The translations under genes and the position numbers were made by a program. Below are positions 45,330 through 54,429 of a DNA stretch of 64,000 bases, in pieces. The notes under the pieces were generated by a model. It saw only the letters and a list, made by a program, of their open reading frames with translations, was not told the DNA's origin and made no database searches. The stretch lies in NCBI GenBank assembly GCA_963978905.1, contig OZ022259.1:51478727-51542726 (forward strand), read 5' to 3'. Position 1 is the first letter of the stretch. Every line of letters starts with the position of its first letter. The DNA is from Trichostrongylus colubriformis (Eukaryota > Nematoda > Chromadorea > Rhabditida > Trichostrongylidae).

Positions 45330-45610
45330 AGCGAAGCTAAACTCTTCTGGGTGTGTGCCCTTACTTCAGGATGCCGCACGACGACGAGCGGGGTGCGACA
45401 CAGTGGCTGCGAGCTATGCGCGTCGCGGTAGTTGGGTCTCAGAACGATAACAACGTAACGCTAGGGGTGCGATACGCAATTGACTTCTAATCGCTTCGGG
45501 ACCCAACAACATGGCGCCTTTAGCTCGTCCGCATTGCTTCACTTACGACATGCCGCGTGCGGCATCTTGAAGTATAGGGTACGCACCCAACTCTTCTGCA
45601 CTCGAAACTC
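45330..45610. repeat. MITE 'GGATGCCGCACG' family, copy 1
   Basis: Left TTCAGGATGCCGCACGACGA, right GCGTGCGGCATCTTGAAGTA, inverted. Core GGTAGTTGGGTCTCAGAACG shared with 52.73-52.94 kb. Confidence 0.75.
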
Positions 45611-46354
45611 GTTTACAGAGGAGAAGTATCTTGATTTTTATTTTCTTCTTACTACTAGCGGTACCTTCAAAGACTTGAAGTGCTGCGTAGCGTAGTGCCT
45701 GCCAGTATTCAGTTATCCTTGTGCTTCATCAGCAGTTTGAATGATCCTTTTTTTAAAGGTGTGAGTTTTGACGGTATTAGTTCAACGCCCGTTCGACCAC
45801 AGCACTAGCATCCTGTGTGGATTATCGAGCATACAGTCCCCACTCTCCATGGCCGGCTGGTAACTATGTATGTTGGACAACTACGCAATGGTTCATGAAA
45901 ATTCTGAGGAATATGGTGACACCTAATTTCCAGGTCTTACCGAATCCGAAACATGCTTTGGTGTGTCATTATATAGCATCCGAGTGCCCTTTTTATTGAG
46001 GGCCACAACGCCTGACAATGGAAAGACATGAGGTCAGAGTGGCCAGGAATGGGATACGTGTGGTTCGACGTGTTTTTGGACGCTGATCTCGAATCTGCAT
46101 TCCAAATTTGCAGAGCGATTCTCTGAGCGGGGTTATGGAGATTTTTCCTTTGAAAAAACAATACTATTATGTGATAGGTTTGCAAGCCCGTAGCACGCGA
46201 GCCAGACATTCTCGCGCAAAACCCCTTCTCACGACATTGAAGCAGGTCAGTGGTAGTGAATTTAATTGAATGTCAGTGTACCGGTAACCCTAAAAAAAGC
46301 AGTTTTCGAGAAAGTGTGTCAGCCAGTAAATAACTGAGACCGTACATACAGCAT
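45611..46354. other. Unassigned intergenic stretch
   Basis: No convincing exon, repeat end or RNA seen on either strand. Confidence 0.4.
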
Positions 46355-46358
46355 TTAA

Positions 46359-46816
46359 AGACAGCAGAGGGGGGGGGGGTAATTTTGGCTGACGGTAGAA
46401 CAGACGTAGTTCGGACGAGTTTAAGTGGCCGCCATTGCACAAACTCGCCAATTTGACGCCTTGACATGGTGCCAAGAGGGGATGTTTCTATTGTAAAATT
46501 GTTTTTCCCTCTTACTTCTTCCTTTGTTCCTTCTTATATTGTTTCTAAATGTACTTGCATTAATGCTAATGCAGTTGGGAATGGCCACTCCACTGCGCTG
46601 GGAGTCAGGTGCTACAACTAACGTTGGCCCGCGGGCCGTCTCCTACAGCGGACAACTCGGAATTGTGTTGGATGCGAATGGGATGCGAATACACACCGCA
46701 ACGCGCGCTTTTGATATCTGGTTTTTTCGCCGATTATCGCTTCTAACCTTCAGTGTTCGTTAAAAAATGCTCACTTCTTTGCATCTTCTTCTTGTTTCGG
46801 ACCCCTTCCACTTCCT
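46359..46816. mobile_element. 458-bp TTAA MITE, copy 3
   Basis: TTAA at 46355-46358 and 46817-46820. More diverged (starts AGACAGCAGAGG plus a run of G). Its right TTAA is also the left TTAA of the next element. Confidence 0.88.
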
Positions 46817-46820
46817 TTAA

Positions 46821-47373
46821 AGGCACATTGGGGAAAGTCGGACGAAAAGTAAAAAAAAAAATAGTGCATATGAAAGTCGAGATGCCTAGTAACAGGATAG
46901 TGGAGAAAAAACGTATGGAAATTTCCAAAAACCCGAGCAATAGGACCCCCTTTCCACTGTTGATTCTCGACGCGGACAACCTGTCCGTCAAGAGGCGGGT
47001 AGACTGTTCTAGTTTTCCATTGGCATATTGCCAAGTAAACACAAGGGAATGTTTGGAAATACGACAGAACCTACTTTTTGGAGTGAGCTTCAAGCTAAAA
47101 GTGCGAAAGCGCGTCGCAAAACCCTCGGTCCTGCCGCATCTTCCTAGCTTTTCCCACCCCAGTTACTTAGGAATTACGTCATCGGGAGGCGGGATCGGCT
47201 TATCAAGAGGCGGAACAGATGGGCTGTTGCGGCGTTTTGCGGCGTTTCTACAGCTCGGAGGAGCGCTTTTTCACAGGAATTTCACCACAGGTAGCCTTCT
47301 TAGACCCAGGACTACCATGTGAGTGACTTCTTGTAAGAATTTCTCCATTACCATATTACCCCTAATGCTGTCT
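46821..47373. mobile_element. 553-bp TTAA MITE of the same family
   Basis: Ends AGGCACATTGGGG / CCCCTAATGCTGTCT, TTAA at 46817-46820 and 47374-47377. Directly abuts the 458-bp copy 3. Confidence 0.88.
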
Positions 47374-48291
47374 TTAATGCGTGGTTGATCCTTCATACAG
47401 CTTGCCCTTGACAACCACGAGAAGCAACGAGTGGAAGAGCTGGCTAGCTCCTCACATTGGAAAAGGTGATGCCACATAACCAGACAAAAACCTAAGCATC
47501 GGAATTTCCCCTAAGGTTTTTACAGCAACAATGACTGGTTCGAAATGTAGGAAACAACCTAACGTCCTCTTTAGTCGAGGCCATTCACGTTTTGGCAGCA
47601 CCCTCTGGCACACCGATGAACTCGGGCGTAGGGTATTGCTGGTGCTCGTGCGACTTTCGGACATATTTTATGTAATGGCATTTCACATCCGCCTGCCTTT
47701 CAACTACGACCTGATGCTGGGCTTTAGACATTTTACTGACAAACCCTGACTAACACTCTCCCATGATAGTAAACGGCAGAAACTTTTGATTACTGGAGCC
47801 ACTGCCGAAACTGTAAACAGATTAAATTGAGATGTACCATTACCTCACTGTTGGATTAACTAGAACAGCAACTTAACTGCAGATTTGAGTCTTTTGAGTA
47901 GTGCTAGAGCGCATCGAGTAGCAGGAGATCGAATGTTGCAAAAAAAAAACACTCGAAAAAACTGTTTTTCTTTTGTATGCCAACACGAGGTTAGTTGTGG
48001 AACCTTTGTTGGCCTAACGTTTCGACCTTCTCGTCTTCTTCAGAGGCCTGAAGATGGCTCGAAGCTCTTGATTTGCAAAATATCCAAACAAGCGCCTCCT
48101 CCCCTCTAGCGTTTCCGGCGTCGTTTCGAGATCGCTCTCGGACAACCCGGTAATGAAACAACAAACTCACCCAAGATTCCACCAGCGGAGCAGCAGCTCG
48201 CGCCTCAATCACATGTGTCAGTAAGGGCGAATGAGTCTTACTTGACTCGATGTTCCTTATACGGCAGAAACTACAGCCGCGCACGTCGCCT

Positions 48292-48748
48292 TTACCGTGA
48301 CTCGCACTGTGATACGAAAGACAAGAGTTCATTGCTAATAGAAAGACACTCGTTTCGGTTATTCATTCGTGGCTTTCTTGTGGAAATCCAGAATGACTTT
48401 AACACTTTACGTGACGAAACTTCCGTCTCGCACGCCAAAATAGAGCACATAACATCAAAGTCATTCCCGTTATGCTCCACAACTTTATGCTTGCCAAGTG
48501 GGGTGGTTATAACACCACGTCTTTTTCCCAGCTAGGTGTTCTTTGATGCGTATAGCCAGTACCCTTCCCGTTTCTCCAATATATGTGTTATTACAGGTCC
48601 TACATTGAAGCTCATAAATAACACAAGCCCTGTCACAATCTCCTGGCTTCCCGTAAGGACAAGTAATGCAATTTGGAGTTAGGCATTGCTTATCGTACAG
48701 TCTGTTGCGAACAAGTTGTCGTTTGATGTTGTCATTAGGGATATTCAC
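48292..48748 (-). CDS. PLE GIY-YIG endonuclease domain, left arm
   Basis: Open from NIPNDNIKRQLVRNRLYDKQ through LTPNCITCPYGK, VIYELQCRTCNNTYIGETGR and ALAIRIKEHL, the GIY-YIG nuclease with an upstream Cys cluster (CITCPYGKPGDCDRAC) typical of PLEs. A shift near 48520 (HLAGKKTWCYNHP vs HLAGKRRGVITNP in the other arm) breaks it; the rest runs on in the frame 48480-48292. Confidence 0.85.
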
Positions 48749-48932
48749 TAAGACAACATCATTTTGTAACTGTGCTCGAACAACACTGCGGTTTATTTCT
48801 GCGCTAACCCTGTCGGAGATAAACGGAATGCAGGTAGTTTCCCTTGGCGTGGCGTTTGTCGTCGTTGGCCAGCATATGACGCTCTCTGGTGCGATGGTAC
48901 CGCATAGCCGTTTCTAGCAGCAATGCACAAGG

Positions 48933-49430
48933 CTAAACGTTTTGATTCCTGCCGTTCCTCACCACCAGTGCACATACTGATTGCTGTTGCAACATGTTCT
49001 TAATGACCGCACGTTTCACAGCAGCAGGATGAGCTGACGTCGCATGAATCAAGATAATTTTACAGCTGGGCTTGCGGTACCATTTCACCCTGGCAATGCT
49101 ACCAGACAACTTGACCTGCGTATTGAGATATGGTAGCCACCCATGTTTTGGTACTTCCCGTGTAAGCCTAATGTACTGCGACTGCTCATTCAATAGGCGG
49201 AAACACTCGTCCATTTCGGATTGTGTTGATGTTACTATGAAGCAGTCGTCGATATATCTGCAGTACAACAGAGGTAAGCGACCAAGTACTGGTTGTTCTA
49301 TTCTGCTCATAAAGCAGATCGCAAGTACAGGTGCTAGTCGCTGACCCATGGCCAAACCCCTAATCTGAGAGTAATACAACCCTGACCATTTGAAGATGTT
49401 ACAACGTAAACAAGCCCCAACTAGAGTCAT
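48933..49430 (-). CDS. PLE reverse transcriptase, C-terminal core only
   Basis: 166 codons with IRGLAMGQRLAPVLAICFMS, LLYCRYIDDCFIVTSTQSEM and WLPYLNTQVKLSG: RT motifs from 'GLAMG..LAP' through the catalytic YIDD to the palm/thumb. The N-terminal RT half is replaced by the inverted arm, so no full enzyme. Frame is open, which points to recent loss. Confidence 0.88.
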   Translation of the reverse strand: MTLVGACLRCNIFKWSGLYYSQIRGLAMGQRLAPVLAICFMSRIEQPVLGRLPLLYCRYIDDCFIVTSTQSEMDECFRLLNEQSQYIRLTREVPKHGWLPYLNTQVKLSGSIARVKWYRKPSCKIILIHATSAHPAAVKRAVIKNMLQQQSVCALVVRNGRNQNV

Positions 49431-49528
49431 TATGTCTACCTTTATGCATTCCGTTTATCTCCGACAGGGTTAGCGCAGAATTAAACAGCAGTATTGTTCG
49501 AGCACAGCTACAAAATGATGTTGTCTTA

Positions 49529-49984
49529 GTGAATATCCCTAATGACAACATCAAACGACAACTTGTTCGCAACAGACTGTACGATAAGCAATGCCTAACT
49601 CCAAATTGCATTACTTGTCCTTACGGGAAGCCAGGAGATTGTGACAGGGCTTGTGTTATTTATGAGCTTCAATGTAGGACCTGTAATAGCACATATATTG
49701 GAGAAACGGGAAGGGTACTGGCTATACGCATCAAAGAACACCTAGCTGGGAAAAGACGTGGTGTTATAACCAACCCACTTGGTAAGCATAAAGTTGAGGA
49801 GCATAACGGGAATGACTTTGATGTTATGTGCTCTATTTTGGCGTGCGAGACGGAAGTTTCGTCACGTAAAGTGTTAAAGTCATTCTGGATTTCCACAAGA
49901 AAGCCACGAATGAATAACCGAAACGAGTGTCTTTCTATTAGCAATGAACTCTTGCCTTTCGTATCACAGTGCGAGTTACGGTAA
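49529..49984 (+). CDS. PLE GIY-YIG endonuclease domain, right arm (intact frame)
   Basis: 151 codons uninterrupted to a stop: NIPNDNIKRQLVRNRLYD, CITCPYGKPGDCDRAC, VIYELQCRTCNSTYIGETGR, RIKEHLAGKRRGVITNPLGK, SFWISTRKPRMNNRNECLSI. The nuclease core has IYE..C..C...YIGETGR..A.RI.EH. It lies opposite to the RT, so it cannot be fused to it here. Confidence 0.88.
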   Translation: MNIPNDNIKRQLVRNRLYDKQCLTPNCITCPYGKPGDCDRACVIYELQCRTCNSTYIGETGRVLAIRIKEHLAGKRRGVITNPLGKHKVEEHNGNDFDVMCSILACETEVSSRKVLKSFWISTRKPRMNNRNECLSISNELLPFVSQCELR

Positions 49985-50381
49985 AGGCGACGTGCGCGGC
50001 TGTAGTTTCTGCCGTATAAGGAGCATCGAGTCAAGTAAGACTCATTCGCCCTTACTGACACATGTGATTGAGGCGCGAACTGCTGCTCCGCTGGTGGAAT
50101 CTTGGGTGAGTTTGTTGTTTCATTACCGGGTTGTCCGAGAGCGATCTCGAAACGACGCCGGAAACGCTAGAGGGAGGAGGCGCTTGTTCGGATATTTGCA
50201 AATCAAGAGCTTCGAGCCATCTTCAGGCCTCTGAAGAAGACGAGAAGGTCGAAACGTTAGGCCAATAAAGGTTCCACAACTAACCTCGTGTCGGCATACA
50301 AAAGAAAAACAATCGACAACTATGCCGAGGTTTCAACAAGGGAGAACATGGGAACTACTCGAAAAATCCACTAATTCTTAC

Positions 50382-50545
50382 CTGACCGCCTTGTCCAAGA
50401 AGTCGATCCCTTCCATATAATATTGTAGAGCATCGTTAGGTTTCTCTTTCTTGTCCTAATCCACAGCTTCGATTAACGTATTCTTTGCCGATTCAATTAC
50501 CTTCTCCTCTTTGATCATGGATCCACGAAGTCTTTCTGCCAGCAA
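50382..50545 (-). pseudogene. MIT-domain-like exon with in-frame TAG
   Basis: Between a clean acceptor (CATTTGTAG) and donor (AG|GTAAGA), 54 codons read like a microtubule-interacting-and-trafficking (MIT) helical domain: KVIESAKNTLIEAVD, a TAG, then DKKEKPNDALQYYMEGIDFL. The family usually has 'AxxLixrAVeyDxxxryxeAlxxYxeGIdxLl', so the stop sits where an aromatic residue is expected (TAT to TAG). No neighbouring exons were recognised. Either a relic exon, a sequencing error, or a gene broken when the PLE landed 70 bases away. Confidence 0.55.
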
Positions 50546-50693
50546 CTACAAATGGAACTGAGCAGAATGAAGATTCTTAGATTTAATGAAATCTATGTCA
50601 CCTTCCGAGAACTTTAAATTTGAAACACAGTAAAAAATACTTAAATACAAGAAGTTGCAATTACAACGACGGAGTCTGTTAGAAATAGCGGTA

Positions 50694-50882
50694 AGGCCCG
50701 TTCAGGCAATTAAGAAATGATGGCTGGATGTGAAAATCGAGGCGCATAGTAGTACGAAAGAGAGGGAGAGCAGAATGAACGAGACAGGCCGGCACAGGCG
50801 AGGCCGCAGAGACACGCAGCAACGCCTTGCCGCCGGCACCTCAAAGCATGAACGCGGCCGAAGGGGCCCATGCGTGACCTAG
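50694..50882. repeat. GC-rich MITE, 'AAGGCC..GCCGGCGGCA' family
   Basis: Left TAAGGCCCGTTCAGG, right GCCGCCGGCACCTCAAAGCA followed by TGAACGCGGCC. Ends are only roughly inverted. Confidence 0.6.
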
Positions 50883-52726
50883 CCCTTTCTTTCATGACGC
50901 CTCACCTCATAAGTTAACGGTGGTGCTCTGCTGCCACAGATGTTCACAGTAACTATATCTCTCCGATTACATTCAAAATCCCCATTGCGAATTCGTACCC
51001 GTTTTGTTCTTGTAGTGGTAAAAAAGACGATGTGCAAGAGTCTGTAGCGCTAGAAAATTTATGAAATTCGCGAAATGACAACGGTACGTTGCTTTATCAT
51101 TGAGAATGGTTTACACAGACTCCAGGCTCCGCTCCATAGCAGCCGCCGAATGGTTGTTAAAATGGGAAACATTAAGAAAAAGAACGTCAGGGGCTCAAGC
51201 ATATAACATGTAGCGCGTTTTGCTGTGGAAAACTCTTTTTTTACTATCTATCAAGACCTTAAATGTACGGGTCAACACGCTCTTGAGTGAACACACCGTG
51301 CGCTGCGGAGGATCTTCGGACGTCACAGATCCGCATGCGGCGATCGATGCGCCAGCGAAGGCGCGTTAGAAGACACGGCTGCGGCCATAGCGAACGAGTG
51401 GAATAGGTTTTACTTCCAAGGTTTTGTGCCACTATATATCTTAGTTTCTGCAGTGCTGCACTATTTTCAATTCAACGATCAACAAAAATATCGCATCCAT
51501 GGTTTCCCACTCATCCGCACGAATCGCATCCATAGCAATCCCCAAACAAAGCAATATAACATTGTAAGTCAAAGCTTCTATTAGTCATTAATGATTAATT
51601 AGATTTCACGCACAAAAGACCGGAGAAATATGTATAATTAACCGTTTGTTTACGCCGCTTTTTTTGCACGCACTCGTTTTCCAAGGAGAATGGTGACGTT
51701 AATCGGCATATCCCTATTGTGCCAACTCAGATGTGGTAGCAGCCGATTCCAGGGAATGGGAGGGCTCGCGTGTTTGGACACGGTGAGAAAGGGGCCTTAT
51801 CCGTTGGGTTTCGACCGTTTCATTCTGCTTTTCTTCCCTTTTGTACTATTATGCGCCTCGATATTCACACCCACCCATCGCCTGCGTCGTCTCTGCACCT
51901 CTCCGGTGCCACTCTGCCTCGCTGCCTGTGAACGCCTCACGTCCTGCCTGCGGAAAGTATGAACGCTGCCTTAGCGTGCGGGAAAACTCGCTGCAGGGCT
52001 AATGAGGCGCTTGTCGCGCAGTACGCGATCCATGTGGCGCCTTAACCCAATGCGAACTTCCACGTACATTCCTTAGGAGGACATTAGCTAACCGTCGAAA
52101 TGCACTGCGTAGTCCATAGACAGACTGATTAGACCGCATTCGGACTTTGCGGTGGCAGCGCGCGGCTACGTGGATGAACCAATTGTGGTGTACGGGGTGT
52201 GCAGATATGACAGAAAATCGCGTGGCCGCCCGCGGCAAGCGGCGCGTCGGGTGAGAGTGCCATTGGCAGGGCATGGCAGCCTTCAAGCGAGGCAGTATGG
52301 CATGAGTGGGAGCGCAGAGGTGATGCAGCCACGCTCTGCCGGGCTCCCAAGAGCAATCAATTCGGAAGTCGTACTGGTGGCGCCGCGAGTGAAACGCCGC
52401 GAAGCGATTTTCCGTCATATCTGCACACACCCGTGGTGTGCCGGTATATTTGTACGAACATAGATATTAGGTTCTAATAAGAAAATTGCGATTGTTTTTG
52501 AGTGTCTATAGATAAATGGAAACTGAAAGCCGTCAACTCAGATCAACTTTTATATGGTGCATCTTAGATGGACAGTAGTTGGTGCCTTCCAGAATATGAG
52601 CTTCCCTCATAATTTCATGATGTCTTTGAATTTTCAGGGAGTTTTCGAAATCCGATGATGTGAACACTTTTCAAATGACTTCACTTAACGAGATCCACTT
52701 CGACTGAACTGAGAAGGATATGTACC

Positions 52727-52945
52727 CTAATGTCAGGATGCCGCACGATGGCGAGCGGCGTGCGACACAGTGTGTGCGAGCTATGCGCGTCACGGTAGTT
52801 GGGTCTCAAAACGATTACAACGTAATGCTAGGAGTGCGATACGCAGTTGACTTCTAATCGCTTCGGGACCCAACAATTAAGCTCGTCCGCATTGCTTCGC
52901 TTGCGTCATTCCGCAGTGCGGCATCCTGACATTAAGGTACACATC
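52727..52945. repeat. MITE 'GGATGCCGCACG' family, copy 2
   Basis: Left TGTCAGGATGCCGCACGATG, right AGTGCGGCATCCTGACATTA, inverted. Shorter inside than copy 1. Confidence 0.78.
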
Positions 52946-53730
52946 CAACTGAGAACCATCACATATAGAAGAACTGCAGAAGAAGAAGGTAAAGAGTTGA
53001 ATGAGACAGTTTGTTCCTGGTTTTAGAAACAAAGAAATGAGAACGATTCAATCGAAAACCTGCAGTTGAACAAAGCGCTTCAATCAAAACAGCTGGAAGC
53101 GAAGAGCGTCCGCATTTGACGGGGATATCCGAAGGTATTGACCTACTCAATACAAACGTGGTTTTGATCACCTATCGTAGCTTTGATTCACCAAAACTCA
53201 AAAATTGGGTGCTGACCGCATTTTTCACATATCATCCCCTGAAAAACTGAAGGAGTTCTAAGCAAAAGCCCTCAGGCCGCCGTTAGAATTTGCGATTTCG
53301 CAATTTTGCGATTCCGCGATTTTGCGGTATCGCAGCTCCGCACGCGAAGTAGCGGCTTGCACAATCTCAAGGTCGTAGTATCGCGTACGAAAGTGCGTCT
53401 TCGCAAAATCGTGGAATCGCAAAACCGCACTACCACAAAATCGTCAAGTCTGACGGTGTCCTTACTCGCTTGTCGCACTCATTAGATATAACGCTAACTA
53501 AGCTCCACTTTTCCAAACATCTGGAAAGCTCCTTTGGACTTGTAGTAGACTTTTTAACATTTGGGTAGTATAAAGCATGAGATTGCATAGAAACAGGATA
53601 ATTCAACTATGTGTCATGTTCATAAAAGTATGACGAATTCGGCTGAGCCTAGTTATTGATCTTCAAAAGATGAAATTGCAAAAACACGGATAAAACTATC
53701 CACGAAATGGATTTCGTCGTAGTCAGTCAG

Positions 53731-53884
53731 TAAGGCCCCCCGTCAGACTTTGCGATTTTACGATGTCGCGGCTCCGCACGCGAAGTTGCGGCATTGTACA
53801 GTCTCTAGGCCGCAGTATCGCTTGCGACGGTGCAACGACGCAAAATCGCCTAATCGCAGAATCGCAAGTGTGACGGCGGCGTAA
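53731..53884. repeat. MITE with TTTGCGATTTT ends
   Basis: TAAGGCCCCCCGTCAGACTT TGCGATTTTACG at the left and CGCAAGTGTGACGGCGGCGT at the right. A longer relative at about 53272-53462 (GGCCGCCGTTAGAATTTGCG...) is the same family. Confidence 0.7.
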
Positions 53885-54285
53885 GGGAAAAACACAAGAA
53901 GGTGTGTAAAAGTCTTGAAAAAATGAGCTGTTCACTGCATTGGGAATAATCAATGTGACATGGACATCGGTCGGCCTGTTATTGGTAGATCACCTAGATG
54001 CGAATTCATTTGAATTCTTGATCTTGAATGTATGCTGAAGCGTGGCGTAAAAACGGAGTTAAAGTTGCTAAGCGATTTGTCATTCCCATGGTATTCAAAC
54101 CCCATGTTTATGAAATCCAATTATTTTTTTCGAAATACTACATACTGACAAACACTTTATCATTGACAAGATCCCTTTACAGATTCAGACAGCCATGACA
54201 GAGTGTGTTCAGAATTCAGGTTTAACTACTTGTAACATGAACATCACCATAAATGAGGATACTGCCAATGAGTAGCAGAAGAAAT

Positions 54286-54429
54286 TCACTGATTTTGCTT
54301 AAAATAGTCCAGCAATGGATTCAGGTGTTTATGGATCCAAGCGATTCGAACCCGAATGCCATCAAGAGCTTTGCGGAATTGAATTATGTCAGCTGTTTCT
54401 TTTGGGTGAGTTTCCATGAAATCCTTTAT
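54286..54429 (-). CDS. Gene A last exon with stop codon
   Basis: Forty-seven codons and TGA, starting IKDFMETHPKETADIIQFRK and ending LLDYFKQNQ, the 'F...a.e.i..ri.w.......l..yf' tail that ends M1 proteins. Acceptor CTTTTTCAG. It fixes the 3' end of gene A. Confidence 0.93.
   Translation of the reverse strand: MKDFMETHPKETADIIQFRKALDGIRVRIAWIHKHLNPLLDYFKQNQ

Larger units (their letters stand above)
47968..50312 (-). mobile_element. Penelope-like element, palindromic copy 1
   Basis: Arms of about 865 bases (47968-48830 and 49443-50312) are near-identical inverted copies; spacer of about 610 bases holds the reverse transcriptase core. Read on the minus strand the order is RT, then GIY-YIG, as in endonuclease-bearing PLEs. 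The right arm repeats the GIY-YIG end in the opposite direction. Outer bases TTTTTCTTTTGTATGCC/complement. Nematode PLEs of this kind have been grouped as Nematis; placement here is inference. Confidence 0.88.
50883..54285. other. Downstream region of gene A, mostly unassigned
   Basis: GC-rich sequence at 51.97-52.43 kb has open frames on both strands but no family signal, probably repeat. The MITEs at 52727 and 53731 are the only clear features. A clear polyadenylation signal for gene A was not found close below 54286. Confidence 0.4.

Noticed and set aside
47400..47467. Possible plus-strand exon between TTCATACAG and AG|GTGATG
   Set aside because: Only 22 codons, no family signal, no partner exon.
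51999..52463. Overlapping long frames on both strands in GC-rich sequence
   Set aside because: Open on both strands because of GC content; no motif on either.
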